NCBI GenBank assembly: GCA_965218725.1
Contig: CBDCLO010000002.1
Coordinates: 620,001 to 684,000, forward strand
Length of the DNA stretch: 64,000 nt
From: WTHC01 sp965218725
GTDB lineage: Archaea > Thermoproteota > Nitrososphaeria > Nitrososphaerales > Nitrosopumilaceae
Direction of reading: 5' to 3'
This document shows, piece by piece, positions 1-8,561 of this stretch; the first letter of the stretch is position 1, and each line of letters begins with the position of its first letter. Below the pieces are notes generated by a model that worked only from the letters and a program-made list of their open reading frames with translations, was not told the DNA's origin and did not search any database. The position numbers and the translations under genes are program-made.

Positions 1-17
1 TATCATCTATAAAAATT

Positions 18-1061
18 ATGATTACAAAAATCATTGATAAGAATTCTATTTACGCAAAACCTGAAGAATTTGATGATCTGTTAATTTTACGTAGGATAAT
101 AAATCATAGTGACAAGATTGTTGGGAGTACAAATAGATCAATAAAAAAAGAGTATATGTACAATAGACCTGACAAAGGCAGACGTGTCAATATAAAAATT
201 ATTTTGCAAGTTGAAAGAGTATCACTAAATGATATATTTGATAGGTTACATATACATGGAACAATCGTTGAATCAGATAATGAGTCTGTTTCTAACGGAA
301 GTCATCACTCTATTTATGTAAGTATTAATGACAATATAAAATTAATTAAAAAGGAATGGGGTGGTTATGAAAAAAAACTCATTAATGGAAATAAGCAAAC
401 TGGCTTTTTACTTCTATCCATAGAAACTGGAAATTGCGGAATAGGAATATTAAAAGGTACACACCTACGGCTACTACAAGATATATATTTTGGATTTAGT
501 GGAAAGCAATATAAAACTAATTTAAATATAGAAAAATTTTTTGACGAGATTAAAAAAACTATTACTCCATTATTAAAAAAAAATGATGCGATTATAATTT
601 TTGGTCCGGGTGAAATTAAAAAAAAGCTATGCAATTATCTTATAATTAGAATTAAACAGCATGCAATTAATGTGGTTGATGGGATAGATTCAAGTGGGGA
701 GGATGGAATTCACATATTCATTAAATCACAAACAATGAAAAATCTGATGACTGAAAGCAAGCTAACAAAAGTTGCAAATATTATTGATGAAATAATGTTT
801 ATGGTTCACAAGAAAAGTAAAAAGTTTACTACTGGACTTGTTGAAACTATAAATGCTGATAAATTTAATGCAATAGAATCAGTGGTATTTTCAGAGAAAA
901 TTATGAAAACTGATGATGAGGTAAAAATAATTAAATTCTTGAATAGTATTGAAAAGAAAGGCGTTAAAGTTTATAGCGTGGATTCTACTACTGACATAGG
1001 ATTACGTGTCAGTGGACTAGGAGGAATAATATCTGTGTTAAGGTTTCCCGTAGGAATTTAG
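18..1061 (+). CDS. pelA: mRNA surveillance protein pelota (Dom34 homologue)
   Basis: Pelota works with aEF1A/aABCE1 to rescue ribosomes stalled in no-go and non-stop decay. The 347-residue product has the family's usual length and three-part build: an Sm-like N-terminal domain (about 1-130), then two eRF1-like domains (about 130-260 and 260-347). The eRF1 GGQ loop is absent, as expected for pelota. The C-terminal stretch with GLVETINA and the VSGLGGI segment near the end are typical. The start is the ATG at 18, close to the window edge; an upstream start cannot be excluded. Its 3' end overlaps the convergent cutA gene by 24 nt. Assigned by overall family resemblance; high confidence. Confidence 0.93.
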   Translation: MITKIIDKNSIYAKPEEFDDLLILRRIINHSDKIVGSTNRSIKKEYMYNRPDKGRRVNIKIILQVERVSLNDIFDRLHIHGTIVESDNESVSNGSHHSIYVSINDNIKLIKKEWGGYEKKLINGNKQTGFLLLSIETGNCGIGILKGTHLRLLQDIYFGFSGKQYKTNLNIEKFFDEIKKTITPLLKKNDAIIIFGPGEIKKKLCNYLIIRIKQHAINVVDGIDSSGEDGIHIFIKSQTMKNLMTESKLTKVANIIDEIMFMVHKKSKKFTTGLVETINADKFNAIESVVFSEKIMKTDDEVKIIKFLNSIEKKGVKVYSVDSTTDIGLRVSGLGGIISVLRFPVGI

Positions 1062-1367
1062 TGTTTGTTGTACTAACCAATCAGAATATTTTTTAGTTAA
1101 AGAAAATGCATTTAATTCTATTATTTCTGGAATATCATAAGTATGGTTTTCTTTAATAATATTTTTTAAAATTGATTTATTTTTTTTAGTTGTCTTAAAA
1201 AAAACTATATATTCACTACAATCATTAATTCTACCTTCCCATGAATAAATTGATAAAGTTTTAATAATATTAATACATGCAGCAAGATTATCCTTAACTG
1301 ATTTATATGCAATATTAATTGCTGATTTTTTATTTGGAAATGTTGATACCAAAATTACAAATTCCAT
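1038..1367 (-). CDS. cutA: CutA1 divalent-ion tolerance protein
   Basis: Small trimeric ferredoxin-like-fold protein of the CutA1 family, linked by name to divalent cation tolerance; its true role in archaea is unsettled. At 109 residues it has the normal family length. It shows the N-terminal VSTFPNKKSA strand-helix, the LAACINI motif, the YSWEGRIND segment (the family's conserved W-x-G loop) and the late HTYDIPEII motif. It is convergent with pelA and overlaps its last 24 nt, so the two 3' ends are interlocked. Confidence 0.9.
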   Translation of the reverse strand: MEFVILVSTFPNKKSAINIAYKSVKDNLAACINIIKTLSIYSWEGRINDCSEYIVFFKTTKKNKSILKNIIKENHTYDIPEIIELNAFSLTKKYSDWLVQQTLNSYGKP

Positions 1368-1379
1368 AGTAAATGATAA

Positions 1380-2611
1380 ATGTATGTAATTAAAAAAGTA
1401 ACAGTTGTATTGAACATTGATCTAATAACAGAAAATTCAATAATATATGTATTAATAGTGTGGACACTAATGATAGTTTTATTCAAAATCTTAAAATTAG
1501 AAAGATACGGTTTTAAAATAAAGATATATAGCATCACTTATAAGAATAACAAAATACAGTCACTATTTACAAAATTATTATCAAAAAATAAACAAATTGT
1601 ATACATATTTGCAAATGTAAGTGTATTTGCTGGTTTTTCTATGATGTGTTTCGCATTTTGGTTTTTATTACATAATATTTTCAATTTTTTTATAGAGCCT
1701 ACCAAGTTTTCTGAGATGACTTTACTAATACCAGGTATAACATTAACTTCTTCTTCATCAATAGCGTATTTTTTATTGTCTGTACCAATAGTATTAGTCA
1801 TACACGAAGGTGCACATGGAATAGTCTCTACATTAGAAAAAATAAAAATAAAAACTGGTGGGTTTATTGTGTTTATTACAATGTTTGCTGGATTCGTTGA
1901 ACCAGACGACGATGAATTTACCAATGCAAAAAAAATATCTAAACTTAGAGTGATCGGAGCAGGAGCTACATCAAATATGATATTTTCATTTATTTTAGGA
2001 ATTATTTTAGTTACAAATCCATTTTTGCAATTATATTACCTGAGCCTTTATTAAGCTGGTTTTACGAGAAACCGAATGGAGTTGCAATAATTTCAATAAT
2101 GGAGGAGTCTGGTGCTGAGAAAGCTGGGATGATTCCTGGTGATATTATTATTAAGATAGAGAATACAGATATCATAACTCCTATAGATTTTAGAAATGTA
2201 AAAATATTACCAAATGATGTCATTACTGTCACAGTAACTCGCGATGGTGAAAAATTAGAATTTCATATTAAGACTATTCAGAATGCTGATGATCCAGAAA
2301 GTGGACTAATAGGCATAATACGAGATAATTCAATTTCATATAAACCACTATATGGATTCATAGAGTGGACAAATCGTGAAGTGTCCATGTTTTTATTATG
2401 GTTATGGATGATTTCATTTTTTATAGGGATAATAAACATGCTACCACTACCAATATTAGACGGAGGGAAATTTGTTCAATGTATGATAGATAAAAATGTA
2501 TCAAAACATCATAATGAAATCATAATGTATGTAGTTTATTCTTTCACATCTATTCTATTTGTATTAAATATTGCATTATCCTACATAAAATCTGGTTGGT
2601 TTACGATATGA
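1380..2611 (+). pseudogene. Site-2 protease family (M50) membrane metalloprotease, frameshifted
   Basis: Intramembrane zinc metalloprotease of the S2P/RseP group. The first segment (1380-2054) has several hydrophobic helices and the zinc motif HEGAH (His142, Glu143, His146). The second (up to 2611) carries a PDZ domain (SGAEKAGMIPGD) and the third-ligand motif PLPILDGGKF. The two parts are in different frames. Reading the second frame upstream of 2099 gives sensible protein (PEPLLSWFYEKPNGVAI). The frames join if the T5 run at 2022-2026 is read as T6, giving an uninterrupted protein of about 410 residues. So one base seems missing: a real disruption, a slippage site or a sequence error. The gene ends in an ATGA overlap with the next gene. 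Confidence 0.88.
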
Positions 2612-3558
2612 CAAACACGGACCAATATCACAAGAATGAGACTAGTACTATTACCATGTGTAGCAAATGTAATGATAGTAATGTAGTATTCTCAAGAAAA
2701 TATTCTGGTGAAAGATTGTGCGGTAATTGTTTCTCAAATTCTATTTTTCTAAAAACATCCAAAACTATTTTAAAATACAATATGATGAAAAGGAATGATC
2801 ATGTATGTGTGGCTGTGTCTGGTGGAAAGGATTCACTAGTGTTATTATACATATTAAATAAGATCTCTAATAAATTGAATTGCAATATTAATGCAGTAAC
2901 TATAGATGAAGGCATCTCTGGGTATAGAGAAGAATCCTTAATGATAACAAGAAATTTTTGTAATAAATTAGGTATAGAACATAAGATATACTCATATAAA
3001 GATTTGTTTGATCTAACTTTAGACGATGCACTTGATTTAAGAACATCAAGAATATCATCATGTTCAATTTGTGGTATATTAAGAAGAAGAGCAATAGACT
3101 ACGCAGCAAAGGATATAAATTGTGACATAATAGCTACTGGCCATAATCTAGATGATATGGTTCAAACATTCTTGATTAATATGATTTCTGGTGATGTGGA
3201 CAAAATTGGTTTTATGTATCCAGAAACTAATAATTTTCCAAGAAGAATAAAACCATTTTGTGAGATTTATGAATCAGAAATAGTTTTTTTTGCATTTATT
3301 AATGGGATACCATTTCAGTCAGAATCGTGTCCTCATATGAACGAAGGAATACGAACAGAAATTCGTGAATTTATTAATTCATTAGAAAATGAGCATAATG
3401 GCATAAAAAATAATTTATTTAGGTCAACATTAAAAATAGCACAAACAATAGGAAGATTTCAACATAAACAAAGACGAAGCTGTTATAATTGTGGAAGCTT
3501 GTGTACAAGTGAGATTTGTTCTGTATGTAATATAACATCAAAAATTAAAAAAACCTAA
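2608..3558 (+). CDS. PP-loop tRNA 2-thiolation enzyme (NcsA/TtuA family)
   Basis: ATP-pyrophosphatase of the Ncs6/TtuA family, which activates tRNA uridine for sulfur insertion with a ubiquitin-like sulfur carrier. It has an N-terminal zinc ribbon (Cys18, Cys21, Cys38, Cys41), the PP-loop SGGKDS (71-76), the central CSICGILRR motif (Cys152, Cys155) and a C-terminal zinc cluster near the end (CYNCGSLC...CSVC). The CGILRRR form looks more like Ncs6/NcsA (wobble U34) than TtuA (U54), but this is inference. The start is the ATG at 2608, giving an ATGA overlap with the protease gene; a TTG at 2596 would extend it by four residues. Confidence 0.88.
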   Translation: MTNTDQYHKNETSTITMCSKCNDSNVVFSRKYSGERLCGNCFSNSIFLKTSKTILKYNMMKRNDHVCVAVSGGKDSLVLLYILNKISNKLNCNINAVTIDEGISGYREESLMITRNFCNKLGIEHKIYSYKDLFDLTLDDALDLRTSRISSCSICGILRRRAIDYAAKDINCDIIATGHNLDDMVQTFLINMISGDVDKIGFMYPETNNFPRRIKPFCEIYESEIVFFAFINGIPFQSESCPHMNEGIRTEIREFINSLENEHNGIKNNLFRSTLKIAQTIGRFQHKQRRSCYNCGSLCTSEICSVCNITSKIKKT

Positions 3559-3561
3559 TGC

Positions 3562-3569
3562 AAATATAA
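3562..3569 (+). promoter_or_regulatory. TATA-like box for SRP RNA
   Basis: The sequence AAATATAA lies about 20-27 nt before the inferred 5' end of the SRP RNA, the usual archaeal TATA spacing. It is judged by position and composition only; AT-rich surroundings make chance matches common. Confidence 0.4.
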
Positions 3570-3587
3570 CACTAATTTCTAGTATAG

Positions 3588-3905
3588 TAGATAGTAGGTA
3601 GGATCTGGGTGCTAGCCGTGCCCTATTCTGAAACCGGCTATAAGCAGAGGTCAGTAACTGCTAGGTAAATTTCGTAGATGGAAATTCCCGCTTAATATAC
3701 TGATATGAAATCACGCCGAAGAGGGTGGTTATAGACCTATGATTATTTGAAGGAATGATCTAAGGTTTGACTATTGAAATGGGCCAGTACCGGGAGGGAG
3801 CAACTCTAAGATAGAATAGCCACGCTTCTTCGTCAACGTGGTGGATCTTGTGTATTTTGGAATGGGGTTGCCAACTGCGATTGGAGTTAGTAGGACTACT
3901 ATCAC
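3588..3905 (+). ncRNA. ffs: Signal recognition particle RNA (7S RNA)
   Basis: RNA scaffold of the archaeal SRP, binding SRP19 and SRP54. Seen directly: the helix 8 core, where CC (3790-3791), a GGGA tetraloop (3792-3795) and GG (3796-3797) sit within the conserved CAG...GGAGCAAC context; helix 5 pairings CACG 3712-3715 with CGTG 3837-3840, and CGAAGAG 3717-3723 with CTTCTTCG 3825-3832; and closing helix 1, GATAGTAG 3590-3597 with CTACTATC 3896-3903. The 5' domain has the GGTGCTAGCC...GAAACCGGCT loops. The length of about 318 nt fits archaeal SRP RNA. Ends are uncertain by a few bases. Confidence 0.93.
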
Positions 3906-3965
3906 TAATTATATAATTCGTTTCTAGATTTATATAATATAACCATCTACAACAATAAAAATTAT

Positions 3966-4244
3966 TTAATACAATACATCAAATGTTTTAAATTGTTTCT
4001 TGTGTTTTTCGTATATTATTTCAACATGATCTATCCTAGAGCTAGCTGGACCTGTATGACACCATTCTATTAGTTGTAATACATCTGCATTATTTCCTTC
4101 AGCTATTGCTTCTACACTTCCATCATCAATATTTTTTACAAAGCCTTTAACATTATTTTTTTTTGCTACTGTTTTTAGTGATTGTCTAAAAAATACCCCT
4201 TGTACTTTTCCTTTAATAAAAATATGGGCCCTTTTTTTTAGCAT
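3966..4244 (-). CDS. acyP: Acylphosphatase
   Basis: Small enzyme hydrolysing carboxyl-phosphate bonds. At 92 residues it has the normal length. The signature KGKVQGVFFRQS holds catalytic Arg20, and GFVKNIDDGSVEA holds catalytic Asn38. The GPASSRIDHVEI segment is also typical. The gene lies 27 nt downstream of rpl2 on the same strand and could be co-transcribed with it; its 3' end faces the SRP RNA gene. Confidence 0.95.
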   Translation of the reverse strand: MLKKRAHIFIKGKVQGVFFRQSLKTVAKKNNVKGFVKNIDDGSVEAIAEGNNADVLQLIEWCHTGPASSRIDHVEIIYEKHKKQFKTFDVLY

Positions 4245-4271
4245 GTCTTAATAATATTAGTTGACAGTTTA

Positions 4272-5000
4272 CTACTTACGTTCCTTTATTCTAGAACGAC
4301 CAGTCTTTCTTGCTGCTATGCTGCCTACTTTAGCACCTGGTGGAGCATCTCTCGCAACGGTTGAACTTTTTCCTACGTGTTGATGTCTACCTCCACCATG
4401 TGGATGAACATATGCAGCCTGTGCTACACCTCTTACTATAGGATATTTTCTTCCTTTTGATCTTGATCTTCTCCATTTCATGCCAGCTGACATAAACGGC
4501 TTTTCAGCCACTCCACTTCCTGCTAAAGTTCCTATCATTGCTCTATTTTTTGGATTAAGTATAACAAACTTGCCTGAAGGTAATTTTATTGTTACACCAC
4601 CGGATCCATGTGATGATACTATTGCTGTAGTACCAGCTGATTTTACTATTGTACCACCATCACCAAAATGTTTTTCTATGTTACAAATATTAATTCCGTC
4701 GGGAATATTTTGAATGCTTATAATATTGCCTTTTACAACACCTGACTTCAGTCCAAACTGAATTTTAGAATTTATTTTTGTTCCAACAACAGCTGGAATA
4801 TATGAAACTGTACTGTTTTTAAATCTAACCTTTGCTAGTGGTGCATCCCTTCCTCGTTCGTGCACTAAATCAATTACTTCACCTTCATGTTGTTCGTGTA
4901 AAGGATACGGTGGATATCTAGCCTTGGATATTTTTCTATTAGTGGACCTAAATTGCATACCACCACGCCCACGCCTACGAACTAATGGTCGTTTTCCCAC
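4272..5000 (-). CDS. rpl2: 50S ribosomal protein L2 (uL2)
   Basis: Core large-subunit protein near the peptidyl-transferase centre. It shows the archaeal/eukaryotic N-terminus GKRPLVRRRGRGG and the conserved late segments GVAQAAYVHPHGGG and GSIAARKTGR. I place the start at the GTG at 5000 (242 residues), where the family normally begins; a TTG at 5003 is the alternative. The frame stays open to an ATG at 5108, but that extension would overlap the divergent cdc48 start and is hydrophobic and unlike L2, so it is rejected. The gene stands alone here, outside any ribosomal protein operon. Confidence 0.96.
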   Translation of the reverse strand: MGKRPLVRRRGRGGMQFRSTNRKISKARYPPYPLHEQHEGEVIDLVHERGRDAPLAKVRFKNSTVSYIPAVVGTKINSKIQFGLKSGVVKGNIISIQNIPDGINICNIEKHFGDGGTIVKSAGTTAIVSSHGSGGVTIKLPSGKFVILNPKNRAMIGTLAGSGVAEKPFMSAGMKWRRSRSKGRKYPIVRGVAQAAYVHPHGGGRHQHVGKSSTVARDAPPGAKVGSIAARKTGRSRIKERK

Positions 5001-5070
5001 CAAGTAAGATTTTTTAATAAGAATTTTAAGGTTTTGGTCATATAATATAATAAAATTTAAACATAAAGGA

Positions 5071-5078
5071 TATAAAAA
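5071..5078 (+). promoter_or_regulatory. TATA box of cdc48
   Basis: TATAAAAA lies 22-29 nt before the ATG at 5100. That spacing puts transcription initiation at or next to the start codon, so a leaderless or very short-leader mRNA is likely, as is common in Thaumarchaeota. It also supports the ATG at 5100 over a TTG at 5094. Confidence 0.55.
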
Positions 5079-5099
5079 ATATGCAGAGTAAATTTGGCT

Positions 5100-7286
5100 A
5101 TGAATCAAAATGTGCTATCACTGAAAGTATTAGAGGCATACACCAGAGATGTAGGAAGAGGGGTAGCTAGAATTGATTATGATTCTATGGATGCACTTAG
5201 TGCTTCAACTGGGGATGTTATTGAAGTTAAAGGCAAACGAAGGACTGTTGCTAAATGTTTGCCACTGTATCCATCTGATGAAGGAAAAGGAATAATAAGA
5301 ATAGATGGTTTGGGACGCAATAATTCAGGAATAGCAATAGGTGATACAATCTCAGTAAAAAAAATAAAGGCTATGGCAGCTGAAAAGATTGTAGTTGCTC
5401 CATTAGAAGCTATACCACCAATAGACGAACGTTATTTAGCAGATGCATTAGAAAGTGTTCCATTGATTAAGGGAGATAATGTAATGGTTCCATATTTCGG
5501 AGGAAGACTTACATTTCAAGTAATTAGTGTTACTCCTGCTGCAGACGCTGTTCTAATTACTCAAAAAACAGTATTCCATATAGCAGAAAAAGGAGAAACA
5601 TTAAGAGGAGTTCCACAGGTAACATATGAAGATATAGGAGGCCTTACTGACGAAATTAAAAAGGTCAGAGAAATGATTGAACTGCCTTTAAGACATCCAG
5701 AAATATTTGAGAAATTAGGGATAGAGGCTCCTAAGGGTGTCCTACTATATGGTCCTCCTGGTACAGGTAAAACTCTTCTTGCAAAAGCAGTTGCTAATGA
5801 AAGCAATGCACATTTCATAAGTATATCTGGACCTGAAATAATGAGTAAGTTTTATGGAGAGAGTGAAGCAAGACTGAGAGAAATTTTTAAAGAAGCTAGA
5901 GAAAAGTCTCCGTCAATAATTTTTGTTGATGAAATAGATTCTATTGCACCAAAAAGAGAAGAAGTTACTGGGGAAGTAGAGCGAAGAGTTGTTTCACAGA
6001 TGCTTTCTCTTATGGATGGGTTAGAAGCTAGAGGAAAAGTAATAGTAATATCAGCTACAAATAGACCAAATGCAATAGATCCAGCACTTAGAAGACCAGG
6101 TAGATTTGATAGAGAGATTGAGATCAAAGTTCCTGATAAAAAAGGCAGGAAAGACATACTTGCTATACATACAAGAAATATGCCATTAACAGATGATGTA
6201 AATGTAGATAAAATTGCTGCAGTAAGTCATGGATATGTTGGTGCAGATTTGGAATATTTATGTAAAGAAAGTGCCATGAAATGTTTAAGACGGTTGTTAC
6301 CTGAACTTAATTTAGAAGATGAAAAGATACCTCCTGAAACATTAGATAAGTTAATTGTAAATGCTGAAGATTTTCAAAAGGCACTGATAGAAGTAACGCC
6401 ATCAGGTATGAGAGAAGTATTCATAGAAAATCCTGATGTAAAATGGGAAGAGGTTGGAGGACTGAAGGCAGTTAAAAGGGAGCTTCAGGAAGCTGTAGAG
6501 TGGCCTATGAAGTATCCTGCATTATATGATAAATTGGGGCATAGAATGCCACGCGGCATATTATTACATGGTCAAAGTGGTACTGGAAAAACACTTCTTG
6601 CGAAGGCTGTAGCTACTCAAAGCGAAGCTAACTTTGTTTCTGTGAGAGGTCCAGAATTATTGTCAAAATGGGTAGGTGAATCAGAACGTGGGATAAGAGA
6701 AATATTTAGAAGAGCTAGACAAGCATCTCCATGCGTTATATTTTTTGATGAGATTGATTCTATTGCACCTATAAGAGGTGCCGGTGGAGAAACAGCAGTT
6801 GCAGAAAGAGTAGTAAGTCAATTATTAACTGAATTAGATGGGATGGAGAATTTAAGAGGTGTAGTAGTATTAGCTGCTACAAATAGAGCTGACATGATTG
6901 ATCCAGCATTATTGAGACCTGGAAGATTTGATAAGATAATACAAATTCCTGCACCAGATAAAGAAGGTAGAAGAAGTATTTTGGATATAAATATAAAGCC
7001 AATACCTGTTGTGTTAGATCCTAAGAATCCATCGCATGTGGATCTGGATAAAATAGCTGAAATAACTGATGGAATGACTGGAGCAGATGTAGCGGCTATA
7101 GCAAATACAGCAGTATCATTGGTAATTCATGAACATTTGGATAATCACCCAGAAGCTAAAGAAATAGAAAAAAGTGCGTTGAATGCAAAAGTTACCATGA
7201 GGCATTTTGAAGAAGCTGTTAAAAAAGTTAGAGAGCAAAAGGATTTAAAGATAGGACAAAAAGTAGTTGCGTCATACTATAGGTAA
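5100..7286 (+). CDS. cdc48: CDC48/p97-type AAA+ ATPase
   Basis: Double-ring AAA+ unfoldase that feeds substrates to the proteasome and remodels complexes. The 728-residue product has a CDC48 N-domain (1-180), D1 ATPase (Walker A GPPGTGKT about 218-225, Walker B FVDEID about 276, arginine-finger region RRPGRFD) and D2 ATPase (Walker A GQSGTGKT about 491-498, Walker B FFDEID about 551). The D2 Walker A has Gln-Ser where D1 has Pro-Pro; Gly, Lys and Thr are kept. The start is the ATG at 5100. gatD begins immediately after the stop codon. A decayed copy of part of D1 lies near 44.5 kb. Confidence 0.97.
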   Translation: MNQNVLSLKVLEAYTRDVGRGVARIDYDSMDALSASTGDVIEVKGKRRTVAKCLPLYPSDEGKGIIRIDGLGRNNSGIAIGDTISVKKIKAMAAEKIVVAPLEAIPPIDERYLADALESVPLIKGDNVMVPYFGGRLTFQVISVTPAADAVLITQKTVFHIAEKGETLRGVPQVTYEDIGGLTDEIKKVREMIELPLRHPEIFEKLGIEAPKGVLLYGPPGTGKTLLAKAVANESNAHFISISGPEIMSKFYGESEARLREIFKEAREKSPSIIFVDEIDSIAPKREEVTGEVERRVVSQMLSLMDGLEARGKVIVISATNRPNAIDPALRRPGRFDREIEIKVPDKKGRKDILAIHTRNMPLTDDVNVDKIAAVSHGYVGADLEYLCKESAMKCLRRLLPELNLEDEKIPPETLDKLIVNAEDFQKALIEVTPSGMREVFIENPDVKWEEVGGLKAVKRELQEAVEWPMKYPALYDKLGHRMPRGILLHGQSGTGKTLLAKAVATQSEANFVSVRGPELLSKWVGESERGIREIFRRARQASPCVIFFDEIDSIAPIRGAGGETAVAERVVSQLLTELDGMENLRGVVVLAATNRADMIDPALLRPGRFDKIIQIPAPDKEGRRSILDINIKPIPVVLDPKNPSHVDLDKIAEITDGMTGADVAAIANTAVSLVIHEHLDNHPEAKEIEKSALNAKVTMRHFEEAVKKVREQKDLKIGQKVVASYYR

Positions 7287-8561
7287 ATGACATGTACTAA
7301 TAATGATGGTTCTATAGTTATAAATAATACTAAGATCAGCACCGGTGATTTAATTAGAACTGAGTGTAACGACATAGAGCATACAGGAATATTGATGCCA
7401 GGATATGGGCATGGTAATAGTAATAATATAGTAATAAAACTCAAAAATGGATATAATATAGGTATATGTATAGATACAATACGAAAGATGACTGTAGTTA
7501 GAAGTATAAAAATAAAAGATACCGCTTCAAATAATAAGTATCATAATATATCGTTACCTAAAATTCTATTATTATCTACAGGTGGTACAATTTCAAGCAA
7601 GATAGATTATGTAACAGGTGGAGTAGTACCAACTTTAAGCGCACAAGAAATAAATGAATCAATACCAGATCTTGCTGGTATTGCTGATATATATACAGAT
7701 ATTGTGTTTCTGGAAGCGTCAGAAAATTTTCTTCCAATGCATTGGAAACAAATAGCTGAAAAAATAAATTCTAGCAATTATAAGTCGTACAAAGGGATAA
7801 TAATTTCTCATGGTACAGATACAATGCACTATACTGCAGCATATCTTTCTTTTGCATTATCTGGTTTTCCTATTCCAATAGCTTTAGTAGGTTCTCAGAG
7901 ATCATTTGATAGGCCATCATCAGATGCTGTTATAAATTTAATTTCTGCAGTAAAATTAATTATTAAAGTAAACATTAATGGAGTTTTTGTAGTTATGCAT
8001 AATGATGAGAATGATGATATTGTTGCATGCCATATTGGTACAAGGGTAAGAAAGAATCATACTAGTAAACGTGGTGCATTTAAAACAATTGGGAATGAGC
8101 CTGCATTTTTGATACAAGGAAATCGTATTATAAAAAATATTAGTGATATAGTTAGTCAAGAACAGTACAATCCAAAACTTAATTTTGATTCCAGGGTAGT
8201 ATTGGTAAAGTACTATCCTGGTTATGACAATAGATTTATTGATAATATAATGGATTATAATTACAAAGCAATAATTTTTGAGGGCACAGGTCTAGGACAT
8301 ATAGGTAAAATTATGTATAAGAGTATAAAAAAAGCTAATAAGAAAGGACTGTTCCTTGGGATGACATCACAATGTATTAATGGTAATGTACAAATGGATG
8401 TATATGAAAGCGGCAGAAAGTTAAAAGAATTAGGAGTGATATCTCTACATGGTATAATTCCAGAGACAGCTTTGGTAAAAGCAATGTGGGCATTAGGAAA
8501 CACTAAAAATATTAAAGAAATGAAAAAGCTAATGTTAAAAAATATTGCGTCTGAATTTTAA
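7287..8561 (+). CDS. gatD: Glu-tRNA(Gln) amidotransferase subunit D
   Basis: Asparaginase-like subunit that releases ammonia from glutamine or asparagine for the archaeal GatDE complex, which converts Glu-tRNA(Gln) to Gln-tRNA(Gln). It has a small N-terminal domain (1-85), then an L-asparaginase fold with both threonine motifs: STGGTI (about residue 98) and SHGTDT (about 176). At 424 residues it has family length. The ATG directly follows the cdc48 stop codon, and the stop codon overlaps the gatE start by one base (TAATG), so cdc48-gatD-gatE reads as one unit. Confidence 0.96.
   Translation: MTCTNNDGSIVINNTKISTGDLIRTECNDIEHTGILMPGYGHGNSNNIVIKLKNGYNIGICIDTIRKMTVVRSIKIKDTASNNKYHNISLPKILLLSTGGTISSKIDYVTGGVVPTLSAQEINESIPDLAGIADIYTDIVFLEASENFLPMHWKQIAEKINSSNYKSYKGIIISHGTDTMHYTAAYLSFALSGFPIPIALVGSQRSFDRPSSDAVINLISAVKLIIKVNINGVFVVMHNDENDDIVACHIGTRVRKNHTSKRGAFKTIGNEPAFLIQGNRIIKNISDIVSQEQYNPKLNFDSRVVLVKYYPGYDNRFIDNIMDYNYKAIIFEGTGLGHIGKIMYKSIKKANKKGLFLGMTSQCINGNVQMDVYESGRKLKELGVISLHGIIPETALVKAMWALGNTKNIKEMKKLMLKNIASEF

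Noticed and set aside
5001..5108. N-terminal extension of ribosomal protein L2 up to an ATG at 5108
   Set aside because: Hydrophobic sequence unlike L2, and it would overlap the cdc48 promoter and start; the family begins at GKRPL.
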